Positions 1 through 8,601 of a stretch of 64,000 nt of DNA are shown piece after piece; position 1 is the stretch's first letter, and every line of letters begins with the position of its first letter. Origin of the DNA: Oscillospiraceae bacterium NTUH-002-81 (GTDB taxonomy: Bacteria; Bacillota; Clostridia; Lachnospirales; Lachnospiraceae); assembly GCA_032620915.1 (NCBI GenBank), contig CP136052.1, positions 1,898,501 through 1,962,500 of the forward strand, in the 5' to 3' direction. Below the pieces are notes generated by a model. It saw only the letters and a list, made by a program, of their open reading frames with translations. It was not told where the DNA came from and searched no databases. Both the position numbers and the translations under genes were made by a program.

Positions 1-804
1 GGCGGCGTGTCCTATCCGCTAGAGCACAACGATGGGGAAAATAATTTACATAGTGGCAGTCACGGCTACCATAAACGGATGTGGGAGGCCTGGACGGATA
101 TGAATGACGGCGAGCCAAGCGTGACCTTTTTGCTGAAAAGCCCTCACATGGATCAGGGCTATCCGGGAACGGCGAAGATTTCCGTCACCTATACGCTGAC
201 CACGGACAACAAAATCCGCATCGATTATCAGGCAAAGGCGGATCAGGATACGGTATTTAATTTTACCAATCACAGTTACTTCAATCTGGAAGGACAGGAG
301 AGCAGTAGCGTGATGGATCATGTGGTGACCATTTATGCGGATGCTTTTACCCCGACAGATAAAGCATTGATGCCCACCGGCGAGGTGCGAAGCGTGGAGG
401 GAACGCCCATGGATTTCCGGACGGAGCACCGGATCGGGGAGCGGATCGACACAGACTATGAACCGCTGGTGACAGCCGGTGGATACGATCATAACTGGGT
501 GCTGGATGAAACACCAGATGGTACGGCTGACGGAGTACGCCGGGCTGCCTATGTATACTCGGACAACAGCGGCATTGAGATGGCGGTGGACACCGACCTT
601 CCGGGCATCCAGATGTATACGGCCAATTTCCTGGATCAGGAAAAGGGAAAGGACGGGCACGTATATCCGAAGCGCTCTGCGGTCTGCTTTGAGACCCAGT
701 ATTTCCCGGATGCCAACCATCATGAGAATTTTCCGGGAACCATCGTGAAAGCCGGGGAGACTTACCGGACAACGACGATTTTCAGCTTTGGAAGAAAACA
801 GTAG
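1..804 (+). CDS. galM: Aldose 1-epimerase (galactose mutarotase), 5' end missing
   Basis: The reading frame is open from base 1, so the gene enters the window already in progress; the GTG at 7 is internal. The family interconverts alpha and beta anomers of galactose or glucose in the cytoplasm, feeding the Leloir pathway. Visible hallmarks are an N-terminal LHSGSHGYHKRMW block, the TNHSYFNL motif with the catalytic His, a YDHNWVL block, and near the C-terminus FETQYFPDANHHENFPG, whose Glu acts as catalytic base. The C-terminus is complete and ends just before an ABC transporter pair. I estimate that about 70 to 90 N-terminal residues are missing. No sugar-catabolism gene follows, so its operon must lie to the left. 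Confidence 0.93.
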   Translation, partial: GGVSYPLEHNDGENNLHSGSHGYHKRMWEAWTDMNDGEPSVTFLLKSPHMDQGYPGTAKISVTYTLTTDNKIRIDYQAKADQDTVFNFTNHSYFNLEGQESSSVMDHVVTIYADAFTPTDKALMPTGEVRSVEGTPMDFRTEHRIGERIDTDYEPLVTAGGYDHNWVLDETPDGTADGVRRAAYVYSDNSGIEMAVDTDLPGIQMYTANFLDQEKGKDGHVYPKRSAVCFETQYFPDANHHENFPGTIVKAGETYRTTTIFSFGRKQ

Positions 805-818
805 GAGCGGGAACTGCC

Positions 819-1526
819 GTGGGAATGATTGACGTATTTCACATTTCAAAAGAATACTCCGCCGGGAGAGGGATTTTTGATGTGAGTTTTCAGGTGGAGC
901 CGGGAGAGGTGTTCGGTCTTCTGGGCGCCAACGGCGCGGGAAAGACGACGACGATCCGCCATCTGATGGGATTTGTACATGCGGATATGGGAGAATGCTT
1001 CATTGGTGGAAAGAACTGCTGGGATGAGGCGGCCCTGATCCAGAAGAAACTGGGCTATCTTCCGGGGGAGGTGTCGCTGCCGCCCCAGATGACCGGCGTG
1101 CAGTTCTTAAATTTCTGTGGAAAAATGCGGGAGCTGAAAAGCCAGCGCCGCAGAGACGAGCTGGTGGAACGCTTTGATCTGGATCCGTCTGTGAAGATCC
1201 GGCGGATGTCCCGGGGAACGAAACAGAAGCTGGCCATTGTGTGTGCCTTTATGCACCGGCCGGATGTGCTCATTCTGGATGAGCCGACCACCGGGCTGGA
1301 TCCCCTCATGCGCAGCCGGTTCATTGAGCTTCTGCTGGAGGAGAAGGATATGGGGCGGACGATTTTCCTTTCCTCCCATATTTTTGAAGAGATGGAGAAG
1401 ACCTGTGACCGGGTCGGCATGCTGGTGGGTGGCCATCTGGCAGCTGTGGAAACGGTGCCGGACGGAAAAGAACAGCGGCTGGAGGATATTTTCATGCACT
1501 ATTACGGAGGAGAGGAACATGCTTAG
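819..1526 (+). CDS. ABC transporter ATP-binding protein
   Basis: This 235-residue nucleotide-binding subunit drives the membrane protein encoded next. Walker A is GANGAGKTT (about residues 37-45), the signature is SRGTKQ (131-136), Walker B is VLILDEP (150-156), and the switch His is in FLSSHIFEE (His187). The degenerate signature and overall look match the drug- or peptide-exporter group that pairs with ABC-2 permeases. The GTG at 819 lies about 8 bases after GGAGCGG; the ATG at 825 is an alternative start. The gene begins 15 bases after galM and overlaps the permease by 8 bases, implying translational coupling. The substrate cannot be read from sequence. Confidence 0.93.
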   Translation: MGMIDVFHISKEYSAGRGIFDVSFQVEPGEVFGLLGANGAGKTTTIRHLMGFVHADMGECFIGGKNCWDEAALIQKKLGYLPGEVSLPPQMTGVQFLNFCGKMRELKSQRRRDELVERFDLDPSVKIRRMSRGTKQKLAIVCAFMHRPDVLILDEPTTGLDPLMRSRFIELLLEEKDMGRTIFLSSHIFEEMEKTCDRVGMLVGGHLAAVETVPDGKEQRLEDIFMHYYGGEEHA

Positions 1527-2322
1527 TTATCCGCTGCTTATGCAGTCTTTCCGGGAGATCCGGAAGAACTTTCTCATTTTTGCGGCGCTGATGCTGGGCG
1601 GGACGGCCCTGTGGTTTGGCATTTATCATCCGGGCATTACGGATACGCTGCAGGCGCTGACGGCGTCCCTTTCCCCTCAGATGCTGGCGGCCTTTGGTCT
1701 TGATTTTTCCAGAGGCTCCCTGACGGAATTCGTTTCTTTTGGCCTGTTCGGCTTCTTTTTGCTCATCCTGCCGCTGGGGTATGAGGTGATGGCTGCCAGC
1801 CAGCTCATCGCTTCCGGCATTGACAGCGGCATTTTTGTATATCTGATCGCCACCCCCAATGCCCGGGCCACCATCGCCTGTACCAGAGGGGCGTGTCTTG
1901 CGGGAAGCACAGGGCTTTTGTTCCTGTTGACAGGCATCTGCGGGGAAATCTGTGCCGCGGTGCAGTTCCCGGGGCAGCTGGATGAGCCGGTGTTCTGGCA
2001 GCTGCTGGCAGGGTGTTTTTTTCTGCATGCGCTGCTTGGCGGCATTGCGTTTTTTGCCGCCTGTCGGGGGAAAAATATGCGGACATTTGTGCTGTCGGGG
2101 GCCGGGATCCCTGTGGCCTTTCTGCTGCTGCATATGCTGGCAGCCACAGGTGGCATGTGGGGGATTCTGCGGTTTGGCACCGTATTTACCCTGTTTGATA
2201 TAGAAGCGATCCTTGCCGGGGAAGGCATCTGTTTTCTGTACATGGCGCTGCTGTGTGCGGGAGCGGTGGTGCTCTACGCCCTGGGAGTGAACAGCTTCAG
2301 AAAGAGAGATTTGGCAATATAA
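1519..2322 (+). CDS. ABC-2 type transporter permease
   Basis: This 267-residue, very hydrophobic protein has about six membrane segments and is the channel partner of the preceding ATPase. The open frame extends further upstream, but that part is a shadow of the ATPase gene. I place the start at the ATG at 1519, which follows GGAGGAGAGG and gives MLSYPLLMQSFREIRKN, a typical cytoplasmic lead-in before the first membrane helix. The stop is only two bases before the topB ATG, so the three genes probably share a transcript. The family exports drugs, lipids or peptides; the actual cargo is unknown. Confidence 0.85.
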   Translation: MLSYPLLMQSFREIRKNFLIFAALMLGGTALWFGIYHPGITDTLQALTASLSPQMLAAFGLDFSRGSLTEFVSFGLFGFFLLILPLGYEVMAASQLIASGIDSGIFVYLIATPNARATIACTRGACLAGSTGLLFLLTGICGEICAAVQFPGQLDEPVFWQLLAGCFFLHALLGGIAFFAACRGKNMRTFVLSGAGIPVAFLLLHMLAATGGMWGILRFGTVFTLFDIEAILAGEGICFLYMALLCAGAVVLYALGVNSFRKRDLAI

Positions 2323-2324
2323 TT

Positions 2325-4484
2325 ATGGCAAAAGCATTATATATCGCAGAGAAACCCAGTGTGGCCCAGGAGTTTGCCAAGGCGCTGCACGTCAGTGGAA
2401 GAAAGGGAGACGGGTACATCGAGTCGGAGGAGGCGGTGGTGACCTGGTGCGTGGGCCATCTGGTGACCATGAGTTATCCCGAAGTGTATGACGAAAAATT
2501 CAGGAAGTGGAGCCTGGCGACACTTCCTTTTCTGCCGGAAAAATTTCTCTACGAGGTCATTCCGGGGGTGAGCAAACAGTTCAATACCGTGAAGAATCTG
2601 CTGACCCGGTCGGACGTGGATACGATCTATGTGTGCACCGACTCGGGACGGGAGGGAGAGTATATCTACCGACTGGTGGAGCAAATGGCAGGCGTTACAG
2701 GAAAAATGCGGAAACGGGTGTGGATCGATTCCCAGACGGAGGAAGAGATCCTGCGGGGCATCCGGGAAGCAAAAGATCTGTCAGCCTATGACAATCTGGC
2801 TGCTTCCGCTTACCTGCGGGCCAAGGAGGATTATCTCATGGGCATCAATTTTTCCCGGCTGCTGACATTAAAATATGGCAATTCCATTGCCAGCTATCTG
2901 AACACCAAATACACCGTCATTTCCGTGGGGCGGGTCATGACCTGTGTGCTGGGCATGGTTGTCCGCCGGGAGCGGGAGATCCGGGAATTTGTCAAAACGC
3001 CGTTTTATCGGGTGGTGAGCCGGATGTCGCTGACGGGCCATGCCATCGAAGGGGAATTCCGGGCGGTGGAGGGCTCCCGGTATTACCAGTCGCCCCTGCT
3101 TTATAAAGAAAACGGTTTCAAAAAGGAAGAGTCGGCGAAAGCACTTATCGGGGAGTTGACCGGGGCAGATAGCCGCATTCCCGATGCCCAGGTGCTGGAA
3201 ATCTCCAGAAAACAGGAGAAAAAGAACCCGCCGCTGCTGTACAATCTGGCGGAGCTGCAGAATGAGTGCTCCAAACTTTTGAAGATCAGCCCGGACGAGA
3301 CGCTGCGGACGGTGCAGGAGCTGTATGAGAAAAAGCTGGTGACCTATCCGCGAACCGATGCCCGGGTGCTGTCCAGCGCGGTGGCGAAAGAGATCAGCCG
3401 CAACTTAAACGGCCTCTCCCGATTTGGAGAGCTGGGGGCCTTTGCATCGGAGATTCTGGCGGAGGGCAGCTATAAGGGCATCGGCAAATCCCGGTACACC
3501 AACGATGCCCAGATCACCGATCACTATGCCATCATTCCCACCGGACAGGGACTGGGCGCTTTTGCGGGGCTGAATGCCCAGGCACAGCGGGTGTATCTCA
3601 TGATCGTCCGGCGTTTCCTGAGCATTTTCTATCCACCGGCGGTGTACCAGAAGGTGAGCCTTACCACGGCCATCGACGGGGAAAAGTTTTTCTCCGGATT
3701 TAAGATGCTGTTATCCGAAGGGTACTTAAAGGTGCTGGGCAGACGTCCGGCCCAGGAAAAGCCTTCCGAAGAGAAAAATGCCGGTGAAAATGGTTCCGGG
3801 GACAAGGCTTCGGAGGAAGAAGAAAATATCCAGGGGGATACCGTTTTACAGGAAGCATTGAAGAAGCTGAAAAAAGGCGACAAGATCCCGGTGGATGGGC
3901 TGGATATCCGGGAGGGGGAGACCTCCCCGCCGAAGCGGTACAATTCCGGTTCCATGATCCTGGCCATGGAAAATGCCGGGCAGCTCATTGAGGATGAAGA
4001 GCTGCGGGCCCAGATCAAGGGAAGCGGCATCGGCACCAGCGCCACCCGGGCGGAAATTCTGAAAAAGCTGGTGAACATCAAGTATCTGAGCCTGAACAAA
4101 AAGACCCAGGTGCTGACACCTACCCAGTTGGGAGAAATGGTGTTTGATGTGGTGCGGGCGTCCATCCGTTCCCTGTTAAACCCGGAGTTGACCGCCAGCT
4201 GGGAGAAGGGGCTTACCTACGTGGCCCAGGGAGACATCACCGAGGATGAATATATGGGTAAGCTGACCCATTTCATCGTCAGCAGAACCGACGGTGTGCT
4301 GGGGCTGAACAACCAGTACCAGCTGCGGGCCTGTTACGATGCGGTGGCACCTTTTTATAAGGAAGCCTATAAAGGTACGGGAAGAACGACGCGGACGACG
4401 GGACGGGCAAAAGCCGCAGCCGGGACATCCAGAGCGAAGGCCGGTTCAGCCAGAGGCAGGGCGAAAAAGACGGCTGCGGAATAA
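2325..4484 (+). CDS. topB: DNA topoisomerase III (type IA)
   Basis: This 719-residue type IA topoisomerase cuts and passes single strands to decatenate replicating DNA. It opens with the Toprim motif IAEKPSVAQEF (Glu9) and has DSGREGEYIYR at about 106-116. The active-site Tyr is Tyr341 in VTYPRTD. An acidic insertion near 485-515 (PSEEKNAGENG and neighbours) and a Lys/Arg/Thr/Ala-rich tail follow the catalytic core; there is no zinc finger. The frame is open to 2253, but MAKALYIAEKPS at 2325 is the conserved family N-terminus, so I start there. Being beside an ABC pair has no obvious functional meaning. Confidence 0.96.
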   Translation: MAKALYIAEKPSVAQEFAKALHVSGRKGDGYIESEEAVVTWCVGHLVTMSYPEVYDEKFRKWSLATLPFLPEKFLYEVIPGVSKQFNTVKNLLTRSDVDTIYVCTDSGREGEYIYRLVEQMAGVTGKMRKRVWIDSQTEEEILRGIREAKDLSAYDNLAASAYLRAKEDYLMGINFSRLLTLKYGNSIASYLNTKYTVISVGRVMTCVLGMVVRREREIREFVKTPFYRVVSRMSLTGHAIEGEFRAVEGSRYYQSPLLYKENGFKKEESAKALIGELTGADSRIPDAQVLEISRKQEKKNPPLLYNLAELQNECSKLLKISPDETLRTVQELYEKKLVTYPRTDARVLSSAVAKEISRNLNGLSRFGELGAFASEILAEGSYKGIGKSRYTNDAQITDHYAIIPTGQGLGAFAGLNAQAQRVYLMIVRRFLSIFYPPAVYQKVSLTTAIDGEKFFSGFKMLLSEGYLKVLGRRPAQEKPSEEKNAGENGSGDKASEEEENIQGDTVLQEALKKLKKGDKIPVDGLDIREGETSPPKRYNSGSMILAMENAGQLIEDEELRAQIKGSGIGTSATRAEILKKLVNIKYLSLNKKTQVLTPTQLGEMVFDVVRASIRSLLNPELTASWEKGLTYVAQGDITEDEYMGKLTHFIVSRTDGVLGLNNQYQLRACYDAVAPFYKEAYKGTGRTTRTTGRAKAAAGTSRAKAGSARGRAKKTAAE

Positions 4485-4523
4485 TCATTACAGGAAGTTC
4501 GGAAAAGAATGGAGGAAAAGAAA

Positions 4524-5192
4524 GTGAGTAAGGAAATGACGATACAGGAAAATTACAGCTTACAGGAAACTATCGCGGCGGAACTGTTCGAGGGCTTGAC
4601 TTATCCCTGGGAGGCGCTGCCCAATATCGGTGCGTTTATCAAAAAACTGGGCCCCACCCTTCCGGCAGAAGACTATGAGCAGGTGGGCGAGGACGTGTGG
4701 ATCGCCCGTTCTGCCACCGTGGCGCCCACGGCTTATATCCACGGCCCGGCCATCATCGGCAAAGAGGCGGAGATCCGCCACTGCGCCTTCATCCGCGGCA
4801 ACGCCATTGTGGGAGAGAACGCCGTGGTGGGCAACTCCACAGAGCTGAAAAATGTGGTGCTATTCAATCGGGTGCAGGTGCCCCATTACAATTATGTGGG
4901 CGATTCCATTCTGGGCTACCGGGCACATATGGGCGCCGGTTCCATCACCTCCAATGTAAAATCCGACAAGACACTGGTGGTGGTAAAGAATGGAGAAGAA
5001 CAGATCCCTACCGGCTTTAAGAAATTCGGTGCCATGCTGGGGGACTGTGTGGAAGTGGGATGCAACAGCGTCCTCAATCCGGGCACGGTCATCGGCCATC
5101 ACACCAACGTGTATCCGTTGTCTGCGGTACGGGGCTTCATTCCGGCGGAGAGCATCTTCAAAAAGCAGGATGATATTGTCAAAAAGCAGTGA
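4524..5192 (+). CDS. Left-handed beta-helix (hexapeptide repeat) protein, nucleotidyltransferase-like
   Basis: The protein is about 222 residues and largely made of imperfect hexapeptide repeats (for example VGENAVVGNSTELKNVV), which fold as a left-handed beta-helix. Similar proteins in Clostridia are annotated as UDP-N-acetylglucosamine pyrophosphorylase-like, but no N-terminal nucleotidyltransferase domain is present, so an acyltransferase or purely structural role is equally possible. I choose the GTG at 4524 because GGAGG sits 8 bases before it; the in-frame ATG at 4509 would add five residues but overlaps that ribosome site. The stop overlaps the 3' end of the convergent capA gene by 14 bases, with no terminator visible between them. 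Confidence 0.75.
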   Translation: MSKEMTIQENYSLQETIAAELFEGLTYPWEALPNIGAFIKKLGPTLPAEDYEQVGEDVWIARSATVAPTAYIHGPAIIGKEAEIRHCAFIRGNAIVGENAVVGNSTELKNVVLFNRVQVPHYNYVGDSILGYRAHMGAGSITSNVKSDKTLVVVKNGEEQIPTGFKKFGAMLGDCVEVGCNSVLNPGTVIGHHTNVYPLSAVRGFIPAESIFKKQDDIVKKQ

Positions 5193-6486
5193 TCTGTCCG
5201 TTCCCATCACTATCAGCGGTAACCTGCACGCCATAAGACAATTCGGTCAGATGGGAGAAAAGTGCCGCAGGCGCAGTGTTTTTCTGTATCTGTCCATTGA
5301 CCCTTGTGCAGGGAATGAGAGAGGCGGCCAGTGTGCCGTCTTCTTTTATGTGCACCTGCAGAAGTACGGTGGGATTGGTGCTGTTGCTGAACAGAAAGTT
5401 GCCCAGGCTGTAGGCGATGAGCTTTCCTTTGTAGGTTTCAAAGCCCTGCAGCACATGGGGATGACTGCCAACCACCAGATCGGCCCCGGCGTCGATGCAG
5501 GCGTAAGCCAGTTTGCGCTGGTATTCCTGGGGATATTCGTCCTTTTCGATGCCCCAGTGCAGATAGACGACAGTGTAATCACACTGGGAGGATAAATCCG
5601 AGATTTCGTTTAACAGAGGCGCCTGGTCATAGGCAGTGAACATGCCTGGCCGGGCGCTTCCTGCTGTCCAGGAAGACACGGGAATCACCCGGCTGGCCCC
5701 CAGAATGCCCACCGTGCTGTCACCGACGGTGCGGATCACCGGTGCTTTGGCTTCGCTTAATGTGCGGCCGCCGCCCACCCGGGCGATCCCGGCCTGATCC
5801 AGCGTATCCAGACTGTCTGTGAAAGCATCTACACCGAAATCCAGCGCATGGTTGTTGGCAACGGTGGCCACATCCACACCGATTTCCTGAAAAATGCGGA
5901 CGTAGGAGGGATCCACCCGGAAGGTGAACTGCTTGTCCTCGGCTGCCTCCCCGCGGGTGCTGAACGGGAATTCCTCATTGACCATGAAAAGATCAGCGTC
6001 GGTCATGGCAGACAGCAGCTCCTCACTGAACATGGAGGAAATGCCCTGCTGATGGTAGTGGGACAGGGTGTTTTCCGTAAAAAGCATATCTCCGGCGAAA
6101 GAGAGAACCGGCTCCGGAGTGGTGTCGTCGGAATTGCGTATGTTATCAGATTTGGAACGATCGTTTGAAATAGCCGTGTTACCAGAGTCAATAGAAATGG
6201 TCGTATCATCCGAACGGAAGGCGTTCTGTGAAGTTCCTCCATGAGAGATCCTGCTGCCGCCGGCACTGATATCAGAAGGCGAAGGAGCAGTGTCTTCGCT
6301 GGAGCGTTTGTCAGAAACTGTCTGTTCTGCGGAGACAGAATCCACATCAGAACCAGCATTGCGGGAGGATACGGATGTCCTGTCAGTCAGCATCAGCCTC
6401 TGTCCGGCGAAAAGCACGCAGACGATGAGACAGATGGGGATAACGGCCAGCAGCCCCCGGGTAAGTCCTTTGAAAAAACTGTTCAT
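5179..6486 (-). CDS. CapA family protein (metallophosphatase-like, membrane-anchored)
   Basis: This 435-residue protein has an N-terminal membrane anchor (about residues 10-32), a low-complexity Ser/Asp/Thr linker to about 125, then a CapA domain. Family motifs are LSFAGDMLF, the NEEFPFSTRG block, VANNHALDFG, VYLHWGIEKDEYP and VVGSHPHVLQG, which hold the Asp, Asn and His ligands of a dinuclear metal centre. CapA proteins in Bacillus act in poly-gamma-glutamate export and anchoring, but most family members are uncharacterised and no capB or capC is present here, so I do not assign that pathway. It should act outside the membrane. AAGGAGG precedes the ATG. It is the first of seven minus-strand genes. 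Confidence 0.85.
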   Translation of the reverse strand: MNSFFKGLTRGLLAVIPICLIVCVLFAGQRLMLTDRTSVSSRNAGSDVDSVSAEQTVSDKRSSEDTAPSPSDISAGGSRISHGGTSQNAFRSDDTTISIDSGNTAISNDRSKSDNIRNSDDTTPEPVLSFAGDMLFTENTLSHYHQQGISSMFSEELLSAMTDADLFMVNEEFPFSTRGEAAEDKQFTFRVDPSYVRIFQEIGVDVATVANNHALDFGVDAFTDSLDTLDQAGIARVGGGRTLSEAKAPVIRTVGDSTVGILGASRVIPVSSWTAGSARPGMFTAYDQAPLLNEISDLSSQCDYTVVYLHWGIEKDEYPQEYQRKLAYACIDAGADLVVGSHPHVLQGFETYKGKLIAYSLGNFLFSNSTNPTVLLQVHIKEDGTLAASLIPCTRVNGQIQKNTAPAALFSHLTELSYGVQVTADSDGNGQITAF

Positions 6487-6512
6487 GCGAAATCCTCCTT
6501 CTGTTTTTCTCC

Positions 6513-6541
6513 ATTATACATGAAGCGGAAGCTTTCGCCTA
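6513..6541 (-). promoter_or_regulatory. Probable capA promoter
   Basis: On the minus strand a perfect TATAAT (+ strand 6513-6518) lies 27 bases before the capA ATG. The hexamer 17 bases upstream, TAGGCG, is a poor -35. The -10 is convincing and the -35 is not, so activation or an extended element may be needed. Confidence 0.45.
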
Positions 6542-6594
6542 TAAGATCGACAGCAGAAGTTTGAAAAAGTGCTGAAAAAGTAAGATTTTGTATA

Positions 6595-6623
6595 TTTTCA
6601 TAACCGGGAAAATCTGCTATAAT
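6595..6623 (+). promoter_or_regulatory. Probable promoter of the small-protein/VanY operon
   Basis: A perfect TATAAT at 6618-6623 sits 17 bases after TTTTCA at 6595-6600, a weak -35. It is 26 bases before the first start codon and diverges from the capA promoter in the same short intergenic region. Confidence 0.5.
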
Positions 6624-6648
6624 AACCCCGCAAAGGAGGCGAAGGCCG

Positions 6649-6927
6649 ATGCTGACAGAAAAAGAGTTATCACCGCTGAATTCCATCAAGAAAGAGGCGG
6701 GCACCGGCAGCTACCAGGGTATGCGCTGGCGGATCGAAAAAGACGGGGACGACCAGATGAAGGTGACGATCTACCCGGAACCGAAGTCGTTTGCCTGCAC
6801 GCCGGAGGAGCAGAAGACGTCCGTACAGTTTCCGCTGACGAAGGAAGGGCGGACACAGGCGGCGGCCTGGCTGTGGGAGCAGTATGAAGCCCAGGAGGAA
6901 CGGTGGAAGAGCGCACCGCGCATTTAA
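6649..6927 (+). CDS. Small protein of unknown function (92 aa)
   Basis: I do not recognise a named family. The protein is soluble and charged, starts MLTEKELSPLNSIKKE, has an alternating central part (YQGMRWRIEK, then MKVTIYPEPKSF) that suggests beta strands, and ends with a helical AAAWLWEQYEAQEERW segment. It is strongly supported as a real gene by AAAGGAGG nine bases before the ATG and by the TATAAT promoter just upstream. It leads a probable operon with the VanY-type carboxypeptidase. The last residues after QEER may be a frameshift artefact: another frame continues as a plausible helical tail (see 6903-7055). Confidence 0.6.
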   Translation: MLTEKELSPLNSIKKEAGTGSYQGMRWRIEKDGDDQMKVTIYPEPKSFACTPEEQKTSVQFPLTKEGRTQAAAWLWEQYEAQEERWKSAPRI

Positions 6928-7055
6928 AAGCCTGGGAGCAGATGGCAGAAAACGGACAGACGATGATGGCAGAAAAGCTGCGGAAAATGCTGCCAGAACA
7001 TACAAAACGGATAAAAACAGGGAAATTGGACATAGATGAGTATGAAGGATCATAA
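6903..7055 (+). CDS. Possible small ORF (50 aa) or displaced C-terminus of the preceding gene
   Basis: This short frame starts at a GTG preceded by AGGAGG (6893-6898). It encodes a Lys/Glu-rich, probably helical peptide containing AHLKAWEQMAENGQTM and KLDIDEYEGS. It overlaps the end of the 92-residue gene and the first 20 bases of the VanY gene. Two readings fit. It may be a separate miniprotein. Alternatively, loss of one G near 6902-6905 may have split one gene of about 135 residues, because the two products would join smoothly as QEERVEERTAHL. Confidence 0.35.
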   Translation: MEERTAHLKAWEQMAENGQTMMAEKLRKMLPEHTKRIKTGKLDIDEYEGS

Positions 7056-7986
7056 CAGAAGAAAAATACGGGTGGGACAGATTGCTGTGGTCTGCATCGG
7101 CGCAGCACTGCTGGCTGTGGGAGGTGTACTGGCGGCGGGAACGCCGGGAGCGGAAGCCCTGCCCCATCTGCACGCGGAGGCAGTGGAGACAATACAGGGG
7201 AATGATGTAAAAGAAGCTTCGCTACAGCGTGGAGAGACGGATACAGCAGAAGATACGCAGGCAGCAACCGGCAGCGGAGAAGCAACCGGAGATGCAGAAA
7301 AAGGGATGACATACCACGATTTCCAGTATCTGACAGAGCAGATCGTGGAAAATCAGATGGAGCTGCATCGGGAGGCATCAAAGGAGCTGCACAGACAGCA
7401 GGATGCCTGGAGGCTTATTCTGGTGAACAGTACCCATCTGCTGGACGAGGATTATGCGGTGGAGCGGACGAAGGTGGGCAACGGCCAGTATGTGGATAGC
7501 CGGATCGCCCCGGAGCTGGAGGCCATGCTGGCGGCGGCGAAGGAGGACGGGGTGGAGATCTCCATCATTTCTGCCTATCGTTCCTATGACCGGCAGGTAA
7601 ACCTTTACAAAAACAAGATCAAACGGCTGGAGCGGCATGGGTATTCGAAGGCGGAAGCCACCGAGGAGGCCGGAACGGTCGTGGCGATACCGGGCATGAG
7701 TGAGCATGCCACCGGACTGGCGCTGGATCTGGCCAGCAAATCTTATCCGGTGCTGGAGGAAGAACAGGAGAATACGGATGCGTACCAGTGGCTGATGCAG
7801 CACTGCATGGAATATGGATTTATCCTGCGCTATCCCAAGGATAAGGAAGAGATCACAGGCATCATTTATGAGCCCTGGCATTTCCGGTATGTGGGCGAGG
7901 AGCATGCCCGGATCATCATGGAACAAGGGCTTTGTCTGGAGGAATATCTGGAGCAATACATAACGGAAGAGGAAAAGGAGAAATAG
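7036..7986 (+). CDS. VanY/DacB-type D-alanyl-D-alanine carboxypeptidase (M15B)
   Basis: This 316-residue membrane-anchored peptidase should trim the terminal D-Ala from peptidoglycan stem peptides outside the cell. A membrane segment spans about residues 14-35, followed by a variable linker, then the M15 domain from about 125. The zinc-site motif SEHATGLALD is at 222-231 (His224, Asp231) and EPWHFRYVG at 279-287 (His282); ISAYRSYDRQ is also a family block. The ATG at 7036 has only a weak ribosome site (AGGGAAA), and its start overlaps the small ORF. The stop is directly followed by the DUF4358 lipoprotein ATG, so they share an operon. Vancomycin resistance should not be inferred. Confidence 0.88.
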   Translation: MSMKDHNRRKIRVGQIAVVCIGAALLAVGGVLAAGTPGAEALPHLHAEAVETIQGNDVKEASLQRGETDTAEDTQAATGSGEATGDAEKGMTYHDFQYLTEQIVENQMELHREASKELHRQQDAWRLILVNSTHLLDEDYAVERTKVGNGQYVDSRIAPELEAMLAAAKEDGVEISIISAYRSYDRQVNLYKNKIKRLERHGYSKAEATEEAGTVVAIPGMSEHATGLALDLASKSYPVLEEEQENTDAYQWLMQHCMEYGFILRYPKDKEEITGIIYEPWHFRYVGEEHARIIMEQGLCLEEYLEQYITEEEKEK

Positions 7987-8586
7987 ATGAAAAAAATCAT
8001 AGCAGTATTACTGACGGCGATCCTGGCGGTTTCCCTGGCAGCCTGCGGCAGCAGCAGCGGACAGTCGGGCAGCAATACAGAGGATAACAAAGAAAACGAA
8101 GCAGCAGTGGACATCCCGGATGCGGTGACGCTCCTGACGACCGTCTGGGACAGTTACACGGGCGACGAGAAATTCCCTGCGATAGGCGGAGATTTTTCAG
8201 AAGCGAATAACAAGGAAAATGCACCTGGCGTATATGATCTGTCGGATGCAGATGCGGTGGAGGTGAACCTTGGCTTTCCGGCAGTCCAGCTGGATGCGGT
8301 GGACGGTGCAGCTTCCCTCATTCACATGATGAACGGCAATACGTTTACCTGCGGGGCCTTCCATGTAAAGGACGCCTCCCAGATGGACAACGTGGCAGCG
8401 GCTGTGAAGGCGTCGATCATGAACAAGCAGTGGATGTGCGGTTTCCCGGACAAGCTGGTGATCCTGACGGTGGGCGATTATCTGGTGAGCGTTTACGGCG
8501 CAGAGGATCTGGTGGACAATTTCCAGAATCACCTGACGGCAGCTTATGCATCTGCGGTCGTTGTGTGTGACGCACCCATCGAATAA
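7987..8586 (+). CDS. DUF4358 lipoprotein
   Basis: This 199-residue lipoprotein has a Lys-rich signal peptide and lipobox LAAC (Cys20), then a Ser/Gly/Asn linker and one soluble domain that matches my memory of DUF4358. The family is common in Lachnospiraceae immediately upstream of MBOAT acyltransferases and DHHW proteins, exactly as here, so a role in surface-polymer acylation is inferred from context only. There is no catalytic motif that I can name. It starts at the base after the VanY stop and lies 15 bases before the MBOAT gene, so the three are probably co-transcribed. Confidence 0.75.
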   Translation: MKKIIAVLLTAILAVSLAACGSSSGQSGSNTEDNKENEAAVDIPDAVTLLTTVWDSYTGDEKFPAIGGDFSEANNKENAPGVYDLSDADAVEVNLGFPAVQLDAVDGAASLIHMMNGNTFTCGAFHVKDASQMDNVAAAVKASIMNKQWMCGFPDKLVILTVGDYLVSVYGAEDLVDNFQNHLTAAYASAVVVCDAPIE

Positions 8587-8601
8587 ACGGAGAATTTATT
8601 T

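Noticed and set aside
7036..7986. Vancomycin-resistance determinant
   Set aside because: Only a VanY-type peptidase fold is present, without vanA/B, vanH, vanX or vanRS; such peptidases are common housekeeping enzymes.
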